From contig NZ_QJRP01000010.1 of NCBI RefSeq assembly GCF_003205295.1, positions 95,980 through 159,979 of the forward strand: a stretch of DNA of 64,000 nt, written 5' to 3'. Below the pieces are notes generated by a model. It ran no database searches and was not told the DNA's origin. It saw nothing but the letters and a program-made list of their open reading frames with translations. How positions within the stretch are numbered: the first letter of the stretch is position 1; every line of letters starts with the position of its first letter. The translations under genes and the position numbers were made by a program. The DNA comes from Pseudomonas mosselii. Its GTDB lineage: Bacteria; Pseudomonadota; Gammaproteobacteria; Pseudomonadales; Pseudomonadaceae. Positions 41,501 to 50,000 of the stretch are shown here, in pieces.

Positions 41501-43202
41501 CAGCGCCAACGGCGTGCTCGAGTACCGCTACGACGCCCTCGGTAACCTGCAGACCCTGACCCTGGCGGATCAGCGCAAGATCAACCACCTGTACTACGGT
41601 AACGGTCATCTGCACCAGGTCAATCTGGATGGGCGGGTCATCTGCGACTTCGAGCGCGATCAGGTGCACGACGAAATCCTGCGGACCCAGGGGCGACTGC
41701 AAACACGCACCCGCCGCGATGGCAACGGGCGGATCAGCCAGCGGGCGCTGCTGCAGCTGGACAGCGCAGGCGCCATGCCGCTGCTGCAGAAGGATTACCA
41801 CTACAACGCACTCGACAATCTCGTCGGTGAGCGCTTCACCCAGACTCAGTCGCGTCAGCCTGGGCGCGAGCACCTCGAAGTCATCGGGCGTTTCACTGGC
41901 GGCCACTCGGGGCCCGGTAGCCATAGCTGCCAGGCCCATGTTCACCGCGAACTGGGGCCCAGCGCCCGTATCCATGGGCTCAGCCGGCGTTCGAGCGAAC
42001 GGGAGGCCGTTGCGGTCGAGACGTACGCCTACGACAAGGCCGGCAATCTGCTCGATGGCTATCCGGTCAATGGCCTGGTGCGCCACGACCGAGTGCGTGT
42101 CCATGAGGACAAACGCTTCCGTTACGACGCCTACGGGCGCTTGCTCGAGAAGCGCAGTGGTCGCTATCTGGTACAACACTTCGATTACGATGCCGAGGAC
42201 CGGCTCGTGCAGGTTCGCCAGCAGCGCGGGAATCTGCGTGAGACCGTTCGTTTCAGCTACGATCCGCTGGGCCGTCGAACCGCCAAGTACCTGTACCGTG
42301 ACGATCATGCCGGGCCGATCAGCCAGACCTTCTTCAGCTGGCAGGGCATGCGCCTGCTGCAGGAAATCCAGAACGGCCAGCCGAGCCTTTATCTTTACGA
42401 GGATAGCGACAGCCACGAGCCGCTGGCCCGCATCGACGGTGCGCCAGGGGCTGAACGGGTGCGCTACTTCCATAACAACCTGTCGGGGCTGCCGGAGCAA
42501 CTGACCGACGAGCAGGGCCTGAGCCTGTGGCGCAGCGACTACAGGGCCTGGGGGCTCAGCGAGGACGAGTGGCATGATGGCCACGAACCCGTTCGGCAGA
42601 ACCTGCGCATGCAGGGCCAGTATCTCGATCGTGAGACGGGCCTGCACTACAACACGCTGCGCTACTACGACCCGGACATCGGTCGTTTCACCCAGCCCGA
42701 CCCGCTGGGCCTGGCCGGTGGCTTCAACCTGTACCTGTACAGTCCGAACGCCAGCGACTGGATCGACCCCCTTGGGCTGAACCCCTGCCGGATCAAGAAA
42801 CCTCGGATCTCGACGCTATCCGACCTCGATTTCCTCAAGGAGATCGCCAGGCGGGCGGAGCGCCACGGCGTGCGCAAAGGATGGGGCGCGGCCGGTACCG
42901 GTGGCGCGCAGGGTTCACGCAAGCACAAGTATGCCCACGATCTGATCGAGCGCTACCAGAGGCGATACAAGCAACGTCAGCACCTGGAGAGCGAAAAGAG
43001 CTGGTACCAGAAACGCAAGGCCAACTACAGCGACAAAGGCTCGGCACGCCCGGATATTCGCGACACGAACACCAATGAGATTTATGATTTCAAGTTCACC
43101 AAGAACGCCAACAGCCCAATCAGCACACGGCAGCAGAACCACAACATCAAGCATGTGCCTGGTGTGACGTCCTCGACCCCGCAGACGGCCATTCACCCAT
43201 AG
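38595..43202 (+). CDS. prePAAR/PAAR-Rhs type VI secretion effector with C-terminal PD-(D/E)XK-like nuclease toxin
   Basis: A 1535-residue polymorphic toxin. Residues 1-15 hold the prePAAR motif (YAARKDDLLLHPPL). Residues ~25-80 and ~145-165 are hydrophobic helices. A PAAR domain at ~195-250 (CTKHPPMPEQFVAQGSDKVF, then INGQPAAREGDKSTC) caps the VgrG spike. An RHS/YD-repeat shell spans ~290-1370. The core ends at RFTQPDPLGLAGGFNLYLY and WIDPLGLN (Asn 1396), where Rhs proteins cleave themselves. The last ~140 residues are a variable toxin. HKYAHDLIERYQRRY, KGSARPDIRD and EIYDFKFTKN give an E...D...DxK order like PD-(D/E)XK nucleases. No VgrG gene is in the window. Confidence 0.9.
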   Translation: MYAARKDDLLLHPPLAAELFAMATEAVIYAAATAAVGAAIGFAVGATIGTCGAAGPLIPIVAGALVAAASMIPVEEGKSIGDAITGFSEGLADKLFPAEPFGKVSSGSEDTYINGKQAARAAGISLGAPVAPPEPAQEPSVLETVGSYAMIGASMMLPIIGLAQEINDIFNPPVTTPADPNTQPTPLDTVTCTKHPPMPEQFVAQGSDKVFINGQPAAREGDKSTCDGKIGLQVSPNVRIGGGTLTVRDITDGKSALAKITGLVVGMLLARKGLKGMRCGRVGSPVEVPSGSKVLDGPDDLDFSLPGMVALEWQRQYDSSDQRRDGLFGLGWSVAYESRLERVAHPQGGELWIYVDPQGSRIELGRLQVGSAFVSVLDGLAFYHQEGGVTVVEDIHQGLYQTFQVDPLAAHRSRLVKLGDRNLNTLELFYDPQGRLQYLGDTGSRSFAELRYDPVHPGRVSDVQRLFMGPGENLVFDRRECLVSYRYDTHGQLEAVCDALGQVVRRFTYTDHGLMASHMQPSGVVRHYQWQRFTTPLASTSGQAVGGSSHDIPPLLEPQPEHHWRVVGQQGSGGERYSFVYDLGQRHARVIDGLGREEHYYWGPYGEVHTYIDAQGLSSTHEYIGGLLRRSVDVEGREWRFAYDPFGRCIATTDPLGRTESVQYMAHWALPLTISDGAGRVRRFSYDRHGNLVREVDPLGHETRFVHDSQGRVEQVIDADGKSRRLSWSEQSQVLAYRDCSGQETRYCYDERGNPSEVVNARGERSRYRHDARGYLIESKAPDGRVDQYQVDGAGLVVQHRDPASQLTRWHYDQAGRLLQRTDSLGHTLRLEWDCYGRLRQLENPNGEHYRFEWDALDRISRQQNLDGGGFSYHYSPAGDLAGIRQYPARDTDPDWPDSLEQVPVTVRERRFEYDAVGRLVRKHTDDGVTDYRYDAADNLIALSFTDHEGAQQQLGFAYDALDQLVEEHSANGVLEYRYDALGNLQTLTLADQRKINHLYYGNGHLHQVNLDGRVICDFERDQVHDEILRTQGRLQTRTRRDGNGRISQRALLQLDSAGAMPLLQKDYHYNALDNLVGERFTQTQSRQPGREHLEVIGRFTGGHSGPGSHSCQAHVHRELGPSARIHGLSRRSSEREAVAVETYAYDKAGNLLDGYPVNGLVRHDRVRVHEDKRFRYDAYGRLLEKRSGRYLVQHFDYDAEDRLVQVRQQRGNLRETVRFSYDPLGRRTAKYLYRDDHAGPISQTFFSWQGMRLLQEIQNGQPSLYLYEDSDSHEPLARIDGAPGAERVRYFHNNLSGLPEQLTDEQGLSLWRSDYRAWGLSEDEWHDGHEPVRQNLRMQGQYLDRETGLHYNTLRYYDPDIGRFTQPDPLGLAGGFNLYLYSPNASDWIDPLGLNPCRIKKPRISTLSDLDFLKEIARRAERHGVRKGWGAAGTGGAQGSRKHKYAHDLIERYQRRYKQRQHLESEKSWYQKRKANYSDKGSARPDIRDTNTNEIYDFKFTKNANSPISTRQQNHNIKHVPGVTSSTPQTAIHP

Positions 43203-43209
43203 GAGCCCC

Positions 43210-43869
43210 ATGAAAAAACTCTCCGCCAGCGACAAGAAACGCGTCATCAAGGATTGGGCCAGCGTCCTGCCGTCCATGTCGCCACTGAAATCGATGCAAC
43301 TGGTCAAGCGTAATGGGCCGGTAGTCTCGGGACTGTACCTCGACCCGAGCAGCTCGGGCTTTACCGTCCACTACTATGTGCATGCGCTCCTGACAGCCTT
43401 TCCCATCGTGACCGTTGGCTGTGATGTCGCGTTGCGGGACCCGCATGGCATGGAAGAAAACGTCAGCCTGAAGCGACACACCGAGCAGTTCGCCGACATT
43501 GTCGACGGCTTTCGCCAGCAATGCCCGCAAGCTTTCGAGGATGTACTGAGTTGTTCGACCCTGGACCGGCAGATGGCCTTGTATATCGACAGTAATCCCT
43601 TCAACTACCCCTTCCAGGACATGCTCAACCATGCCCTGCTGTTCGCCTGGTGCGGTCGCGACGACGATGCGCGTCACCAGGCCGAGGCCCATGCCGCAAC
43701 GATCGCTGCCTGGCCAGCCGACATCAAGGAACAGATGGGTGACGAGCAGGCGTTTCTCGCCCAGTTCGAGCAGGCCCGGCACCCCGATCACTTGCGTCAG
43801 GTGGTCGAGGCGCAGCTGCTCGCGCACCAGCTCGATGGCTTGCCCGATCATGGCCTGGACTGCGCCTGA
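43210..43869 (+). CDS. Candidate immunity protein to the Rhs toxin
   Basis: A 219-residue cytoplasmic-looking protein (no signal peptide, no membrane segment) starting 7 bp after the Rhs stop with GGAG before the ATG. I do not recognise the family. It is mildly acidic and helical, with HYYVHALLTAFPIVTVGCDVALRD in the first half and a C-terminal region rich in Ala, His and Gln (QARHPDHLRQVVEAQLLAHQ). Immediate position downstream of the toxin domain in the same orientation is the standard location of the cognate immunity gene, and that is the only basis for the call. Confidence 0.68.
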   Translation: MKKLSASDKKRVIKDWASVLPSMSPLKSMQLVKRNGPVVSGLYLDPSSSGFTVHYYVHALLTAFPIVTVGCDVALRDPHGMEENVSLKRHTEQFADIVDGFRQQCPQAFEDVLSCSTLDRQMALYIDSNPFNYPFQDMLNHALLFAWCGRDDDARHQAEAHAATIAAWPADIKEQMGDEQAFLAQFEQARHPDHLRQVVEAQLLAHQLDGLPDHGLDCA

Positions 43870-43874
43870 GGGTA

Positions 43875-44237
43875 TCAGGTCAGCGCCAGTTCAACCGCAT
43901 CCCCGCTCAGGCGCGCCTGCCAGACCTGCAACGACTGCTGTGGGTCCTCCAGGCATTTGCCGTTGGCCAGGCAGAAGTGCTGTTTGTACAACGGCGCAGC
44001 TACCACCAGTGTGCCTTGCATCTCGCCCAGCAGCCCCCGGCCGATGATGTTGGCGCTGGAGCGAGGATCGCGATTGGCAATCGCATAGAGCGTTTGCGTC
44101 TGCCCGGGAAGATAGAACAGCGCTACCTGCTCACCCTCGTGCCACACCACCACGCCGGAGTCGGCAACCAGATCGTGGGTGCCGCACACCCTCTGCCAGG
44201 TAATTTCACGGGTTTGCACAGCATTCGACAGGTCCAT
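43875..44237 (-). CDS. nirD: Nitrite reductase (NADH) small subunit NirD
   Basis: A 120-residue Rieske-like subunit of the assimilatory nitrite reductase. The WQRVCGTHDLVADSGVVVWHEG start and the segment QTLYAIANRDPRSSANIIGRGLLG are typical. The fold keeps positions of the Rieske loops but the cluster-ligand pattern is only partial (APLYKQHFCLANGKC), as in other NirD proteins. The ATG at 44237 shares one base with the nirB stop (TGATG), so translation is coupled; a GTG one codon upstream is an alternative. Confidence 0.93.
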   Translation of the reverse strand: MDLSNAVQTREITWQRVCGTHDLVADSGVVVWHEGEQVALFYLPGQTQTLYAIANRDPRSSANIIGRGLLGEMQGTLVVAAPLYKQHFCLANGKCLEDPQQSLQVWQARLSGDAVELALT

Positions 44238-46789
44238 CACACGAGTTCCTCCTGGGTGGGTATCAGTTGCAGTGGCGCAGCCGGCCGGCGCTGGCCACGC
44301 TCGCGCACGAAGTGCACATCCGGATCGGCGCGTTGGTCGTTAACGAAGGTGCGAAAGCGCTTGAGCTTTTCCGGATCGCCCAGGGCGTTGGCCCATTCGC
44401 ATTCGTAGCGGTCGGCCACCTGCTGCATCTGTGCCTCGAGTTCGGCGGCCAGGCCCAGGCTGTCATCGATCACCACTTGCTTGAGGTAGTCGAGCCCGCC
44501 TTCCAGGCCCTCGCGCCACACCGAGGTGCGCTGCAGCTTGTCGGCGGTGCGGATGTAGAACATCAGCACGCGGTCGATCAGGCGCACCAGGGTCTCGTCG
44601 TCCAGGTCGGTTGCGAACAGTTCGGCGTGGCGCGGGCGCATGCCGCCGTTGCCGCACACGTACAGGTTCCAGCCCTTGTCGGTGGCGATCACGCCGATGT
44701 CCTTGCTTTGCGCCTCGGCGCACTCGCGGGTGCAGCCGGATACCGCGAACTTGAGTTTGTGCGGCGCGCGCAGGCCCTTGTAGCGGTCCTCCAGGCGCAG
44801 CGCCATGGCCACGCTGTCCTGCACGCCATAGCGGCACCAGGTGCTGCCGACGCAGGATTTCACCGTGCGCGTCGACTTGCCGTAGGCGTGCCCGGTCTCG
44901 AAGCCGGCAGCGATCAACTCGCCCCAGATCAGCGGCAGCTCATGCAGCTGGGCGCCGAACAGGTCGATGCGCTGGCCGCCGGTGATCTTGGTGTAGAGGT
45001 CGTATTTCTGCGCCACCTGGCCGATCACGATCAGCTTTTGTGGGGTGATTTCGCCGCCGGGAATGCGCGGCACCACCGAGTAGGTGCCGTTTTTCTGCAT
45101 GTTGGCCATGAACGTGTCGTTGGTGTCCTGCAACGGTACCAGCGCCGGGTCCATGATCGGCTGGTTCCAGCATGAAGCGAGGATGTTGCCCACCGCCGGT
45201 TTGCAGATGTCGCAACCCACGTGGCCTTTGCCATGGCGTTCGAGCAGTTCGCCAAAGGTGCGTACACCTTCCACCCGCACCAGCCCGTAGAGTTCCTGGC
45301 GGGTGTAGGCGAAGTGCTCGCACAGGCTCTTGTCGACCGTCACGCCACGGGCGGTAAGCTCGTGCTCGAACACCTGCTTGAGCAGCGCCGCGCAGCCACC
45401 ACAGCCGGTGGCGGCCTTGGTGCAGCCCTTGACGGCGGCAAGGTCGGCGCAACCACTGTCGATGGCGGCGCACACCGCGCCCTTGCTGACGTTGTGGCAG
45501 GAGCAGATGGTCGCGCTGGCAGGTAGCGCATCGGCACCCAGGGCCGGCGCGCCACCTCCTTGCGGCAGGATCAGTGCTGCCGGGTCGGCCGGTAGGGCGA
45601 TGCCGTTCTGGGCGTACTGCAGCAGGGTGTCGTAGTAGCTGTTGTCGCCCACCAGCACCGCGCCGAGCACGTGCTTGCCGCTGGCATCCACCACCAGCCG
45701 GCGATAGGCGCTGTTGGCCTCGTCGATGAAGCGGTAGCTGCGTGAACCGGGCGTGGCGCCGTGGGCATCACCGATCGAGCCGACATCCACGCCCAGCAGC
45801 TTGAGCTTGGTCGACATGTCGGCGCCGGTGAAATCGTCCGCCGTCTCGCCCAGCAGTCGTGTGGCCAGGTTGCGCGCCATGGCGTAGCCGGGGGCGACCA
45901 GACCGAACACGCTGCCGTTCCACGACGCGCACTCGCCGATGGCGAAGATCCGCGGATCGCAGGTCTTGCACTGGCCGTCGATCACAACACCTCCGCGCGG
46001 GGCGATCTCCAGGCCACAGGCCCGTCCCAGGGCGTCCTGCGGGCGGATGCCGGCGGAAAAGACGATCAGGTCGGTCTCCAGGTGTTCGCCACCGTCGAAG
46101 TTCATCCGGTAGCGGTACTGCTCGCCAGCGCTGATCGACTGGGTCGCGCGGGACAGGTGCACGCCCACCCCGAGGGCCTCGATCCGCGCCTTGAGCGCCG
46201 CGCCGCCTTCGCTGTCCAGCTGTACCGGCATCAGGCGTGGGGCGAACTCCACCACATGCGCCTCCAGGCCCAGGGACTTGAGGGCATTGGCCGCTTCGAG
46301 GCCGAGCAGGCCGCCACCGACCACCACGCCACGCCTGGCATCTGCGGCGGCGGCGCGGATCGCGTCGAGGTCTTCGAGGGTGCGATAGACCAGCCGCGCA
46401 TTGCCGCTGGAGCCTTCGATCGGCGGCACGAACGGGTAGGAACCGGTGGCCAGGATCAACTGGTCGTAGCTCAGGCGCCTCTCGGTGGTGACCAGTTCCC
46501 GGCGCTCTCGATCGATGTCCAGCACCGCCTCGCCCAAGTGCAGGTGCACGCCGTGGTGGGCATAGTAGTCCGGGCCACACAGAGCCAGGGTCTCGGCGCA
46601 GCTGCCGGTGAAATACTCCGACAGGTGTACCCGGTCGTAGGCGCGCTGGCGCTCCTCGCCGAACACATGTAGCTCGAAGTGTGCCGTGGCGCCCCGTTCG
46701 ATCAGCTGCTCGACGCAGTGATGGCCGACCATGCCATTGCCGACGATGACCAGTCGTGCTCGTTGTGCCCCGTTCGCTGTTGCCTGCAT
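44237..46789 (-). CDS. nirB: Nitrite reductase (NADH) large subunit NirB
   Basis: An 850-residue enzyme reducing nitrite to ammonium with NADH. N-terminal FAD/NAD domains (VIVGNGMVGHHCVEQLIERG; GVVVGGGLLGLEAANALKSLG) occupy residues ~10-330. A BFD-like [2Fe-2S] module follows (ATICSCHNVSKGAVCAAI, then KGCTKAATGCGGC). The sirohaem/[4Fe-4S] domains in the C-terminal half have TVKSCVGSTWCRYG and FAVSGCTRECAEAQSKDIGVI, which supply the four Cys ligands. The start has GAGGATC before the ATG. The leader carries a terminator with ANTAR-type hairpins. Confidence 0.96.
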   Translation of the reverse strand: MQATANGAQRARLVIVGNGMVGHHCVEQLIERGATAHFELHVFGEERQRAYDRVHLSEYFTGSCAETLALCGPDYYAHHGVHLHLGEAVLDIDRERRELVTTERRLSYDQLILATGSYPFVPPIEGSSGNARLVYRTLEDLDAIRAAAADARRGVVVGGGLLGLEAANALKSLGLEAHVVEFAPRLMPVQLDSEGGAALKARIEALGVGVHLSRATQSISAGEQYRYRMNFDGGEHLETDLIVFSAGIRPQDALGRACGLEIAPRGGVVIDGQCKTCDPRIFAIGECASWNGSVFGLVAPGYAMARNLATRLLGETADDFTGADMSTKLKLLGVDVGSIGDAHGATPGSRSYRFIDEANSAYRRLVVDASGKHVLGAVLVGDNSYYDTLLQYAQNGIALPADPAALILPQGGGAPALGADALPASATICSCHNVSKGAVCAAIDSGCADLAAVKGCTKAATGCGGCAALLKQVFEHELTARGVTVDKSLCEHFAYTRQELYGLVRVEGVRTFGELLERHGKGHVGCDICKPAVGNILASCWNQPIMDPALVPLQDTNDTFMANMQKNGTYSVVPRIPGGEITPQKLIVIGQVAQKYDLYTKITGGQRIDLFGAQLHELPLIWGELIAAGFETGHAYGKSTRTVKSCVGSTWCRYGVQDSVAMALRLEDRYKGLRAPHKLKFAVSGCTRECAEAQSKDIGVIATDKGWNLYVCGNGGMRPRHAELFATDLDDETLVRLIDRVLMFYIRTADKLQRTSVWREGLEGGLDYLKQVVIDDSLGLAAELEAQMQQVADRYECEWANALGDPEKLKRFRTFVNDQRADPDVHFVRERGQRRPAAPLQLIPTQEELV

Positions 46790-46814
46790 AGCCGATCCTC
46801 GATCACGGAAAACG

Positions 46815-46847
46815 AAAAAGGCGCCTGGAGCCGAAGCTCCAGGCGCC
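46815..46847 (-). terminator. Leader terminator upstream of nirB
   Basis: On the minus strand GGCGCCTGGAGC (46836-46847 complement) pairs perfectly over 12 bp with GCTCCAGGCGCC around a TTCG tetraloop, followed by TTTTT (46815-46819). It is oriented with nirB and ends 26 bp before the start codon, so it would stop nirBD transcription unless prevented. Confidence 0.88.
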
Positions 46848-46895
46848 TTTGCCTGTACTCATCAGTGTGAGGCCCCTGTCGACCGCCATTGGTCG
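46840..46895 (-). promoter_or_regulatory. Two-hexaloop ANTAR (NasT/NasR) recognition motif in the nirB leader
   Basis: Reading the minus strand, hairpin P1 (46895-46880) is CGACC-AATGGC-GGTCG and hairpin P2 (46855-46840) is CAGGC-AAAGGC-GCCTG. Both have 5-bp perfect stems and hexanucleotide loops with A at position 1 and G at position 4, the signature bound by ANTAR-domain antiterminators. P2 uses bases of the 5' arm of the terminator, so the two folds exclude each other. NasT binding would allow read-through when nitrate is present. The nasT gene is not in the window. Confidence 0.78.
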
Positions 46896-46945
46896 TTGGG
46901 GCTGTTGTGCATTGCTTGAAGCAGGGACTGTGCCAGGCCCCCGGT

Positions 46946-46971
46946 CATCGCGGGGCAAGCCCGCTCCCACG
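46946..46971. repeat. Single REP-like unit
   Basis: CATCGCGGGGCAAGCCCGCT followed by CCCACG, the same core as the doublet at 51194-51262, here without an inverted partner. It lies between the nitrate-reductase stop and the nirB leader. Confidence 0.7.
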
Positions 46972-47062
46972 AGGGTTGCAGCGTGTCACGGTGTCTTTGG
47001 GCATGAGCTGGCCAGGTGGTGCGGTCGCACAAGCAGGGTGCAGCCCTCACCACCGTGGTGCA

Positions 47063-50000
47063 TCAATACACATCCCGCCGATAGCGTTTGTCGCGTCCCA
47101 GCCCCTCGACATAGGTCGCTGCCGCTGCCTCGTCGAGGCCGCCGTGCTGTGCCACCACCTGACGCAAGGCCGAATCCACATCCCGGGCCATGCGCTGGGC
47201 ATCGCCGCAGACATACACATGCGCGCCGTCCTGCAGCCAGCGCCACAGCTCGGCCCCTTGCTCCAGCAAGCGTTGCTGCACATAGATCTTCTGCGGCTGG
47301 TCACGGGAGAATGCGGTGCTCAGGCGCACATGGCCCTCCGCCTCCCAGGCCAGCAACTGTTCGCGATAGTAGAAATCGTGCTCCGCGTGCTGCTCGCCGA
47401 AGAACAGCCAGTTGCGGCCACGCGCAGCACGTGCCCGGCGCTCTTCGAGGAAGGCCCGGAAGGGCGCGATGCCGGTGCCGGGGCCGATCATGACGATGGG
47501 CGTGCCGTCGTCGTCGGGCAGGCGGAAGTGTTTCGACGGTTGGGCAAAGATGGCCACTTCAACGTCCGTAGCACGGTCGGCGAGAAAGGCCGAGCAGACC
47601 CCCTTGCGTTCGCCGTAGCGCACCGTGGACACCGTCAGGTGTACCTGGCCCGGGTGTGCCTTGGGGCTTGAGCTGATCGAGTACAGTCGGGGCTGAAGAG
47701 GCTTGAGCAGTTCCAGCCAGCGGGCCAGTGGCCATTGCCGGGGAAATTCGCGCAGTACATCGGCCAGTTGCCGGCCCCACAGCCAGTCCTTGAGCGCGGT
47801 CTTGCATTCAGGCTGCAGCAGCTGTTGCAGAGAGGGCGCGTTTTCGCTGAACGCCTCGAGCTGTCGTGGCGTGACACGGGTAATGTCCAGCTGCCGTTCC
47901 AGCGCCAGTCTCAGGGGCATTGGTGCCTGGCCTTCGAGCTCGACCACGGCCTGGCCATCGAGCTGCATCAGGCCCAGCAGTTCCTCGACCAGTGTCGGGC
48001 AGTTGCGCGGCCATACGCCCAGCGCGTCGCCGGGCTGGTAGTCCAGGCCGCTACCCGCGAGGTCGAACACCAGTTGGCGGGTCTCCTTGGTCGAGCCGGG
48101 GCCATTGAGCAGGCGGTTCTGCACCAGGCGCGTAGGCCAAGGCCGGTGTCTGCCGTGAGATTCGGTGGTGGCTGGTGCCGATGTAGCGGGGCTGTTTGCG
48201 CCGAGGGCCGCCAGCAGGGCCTCAAGCCACTTACTGAATGCAGCATTGAAATCCGGCTCGCAATCGACCCGTTCCAGCAGGCGCTGGCCGCCCAGTTCCG
48301 TCAGGCGCTGGTCGAGCTTGCGGCCGAAGCCGCAGAACTGGTCGTAGCTGGAATCGCCCAGGGCCAGCACGGCATAGGGCAGCTTGGCGCAGTCGGCGTC
48401 GCCCGCGCCCTGCAGGGCCTGCCAGAACGCGGCGCCACTGTCCGGGGCGTCGCCGTCGCCGAAGGTACTGGCAATCAGCAGTACGCTGGCGCAGCCGCGC
48501 AGTTGTGTCGGGTTGACACTTTCCATGCTGCTGAGCTCCACCGTCAGCCCCGCTTCGCGCAGTCGTTTGGCGCAGCGCTCGGCCAGCGCCTCGCCGTTGC
48601 CGGTCTGCGAGGCCCACAACACGCGATGGCAAGGTACTGCCGCCTGTGCTTGGGGCTGGGCGAACAGCCCTGCCAGCAGGCCATCGACGAACAGGCGCCG
48701 GGCCGGCGCCAATGGTGCGGTGGCCGGCAGGCTTGGCACACCCTCGGTCCGTGTCTGTTGCAGGCCAAGCAGGAAGCCTTGCAAATAATGCCGCTCCTCC
48801 TCGGCAAGCACCGGGGCAGGCTGTGTCTCCAGGCCCAGCAGACGGGCGAGGGTGGCGGTCGGCATGGTGACGGGCTCCGAAGGAGTGGCGACGTTCAGTT
48901 CGAGGGCCTCGATGCGTTCGCTCGCGACCCGTTCGAGGGTCACGGCGCAGTACTTGAAGGCCGGTTGCAGCGAGGTGGGGTCGACGGCGTCGCTGGTCAG
49001 TGCGTTGATTGCCAGTTGCTCGCCGTACAGGTCGTTCCAGTGAAACGGCGCGAAGCAGCCACCGGGCAGCACCCGGTCGCTGAGGCGGGCCGGCAGCAGC
49101 GCCTGGCCACGGCGCGAGCGGATCGCCACCTGGTCCTTGTCGCGGATGCCCAGGCGCCGGGCATCGTCGGGGTGGATCTCGACGAAGGGGCCGGGCTCGA
49201 GCCGGTTCAGGCTCGGGACCTTGCCGGTCTTGGTCAGGGTGTGCCACTGGTGTTGCACGCGGCCGGTGTTGAGGACGAAGGGGTAGGCGTCGTCCGGCAA
49301 CTCGGCGGGGGCCAGCCAGGGCCGCGCATGAAAACGCGCCTTGCCGCTGGCGGTCGGAAAGGCCAGCGCCGCTGGCTGGCCGTGTTCGTCGTTGCGATAG
49401 CGCAGCGGGCTGCGGTCGTCCTCGCGCCCTGGCGCGCAAGGCCACTGCCGGGGGCTGGCGCGTAGCCCGGCGTAGTTGATGCCACGCAGGTCGTAGCCGG
49501 TGTCCGGGTTATGGAAGCGGCGGATCTCATCGAACACCGCCTCGGCGTCGGGGTAGTCGAAGGCATGCGCGTAGCCCAGGGCACAGGCGATACGTGCGAT
49601 CAGGCGCCAGTCCTCCAGGCTCTCGCCGGGTGGCTCGACGGCGCGGGGCATCAGGGTCAGATTGCGCTCGCTGTTGATCATCACTCCTTCACCCTCGGCC
49701 CACAGCGCCGCCGGCAGGAGGATATCGGCGTAGCGGTTGGTCTCGGTGTCGAGGAAGGCGTCCTGGCTGATCACCAGTTGCGCCTGGTTCAGGCCGTCGA
49801 TCACCTGCTGGCGGTTGGCGACGCTGGCCACCGGGTTGCTGCAGATGATCCAGCAGGCCTTCACCTCGCCGCTCTTTAGCTGTTCGAACAGCGCCACCGT
49901 GCCTTCGCCGCCCTCGCTGCGCAATGTGCCGGGCGCCAGCTGCCATTGTCGCTCGACGAAGGCGCGGTCCGCCGCCACCTGTGCCGAACGCTGGCCCGGC

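Noticed and set aside
40476..42647. A 723-codon open frame on the minus strand inside the Rhs gene
   Set aside because: It mirrors the YD-repeat region and has no recognisable domain or ribosome site; the plus-strand Rhs frame is continuous.
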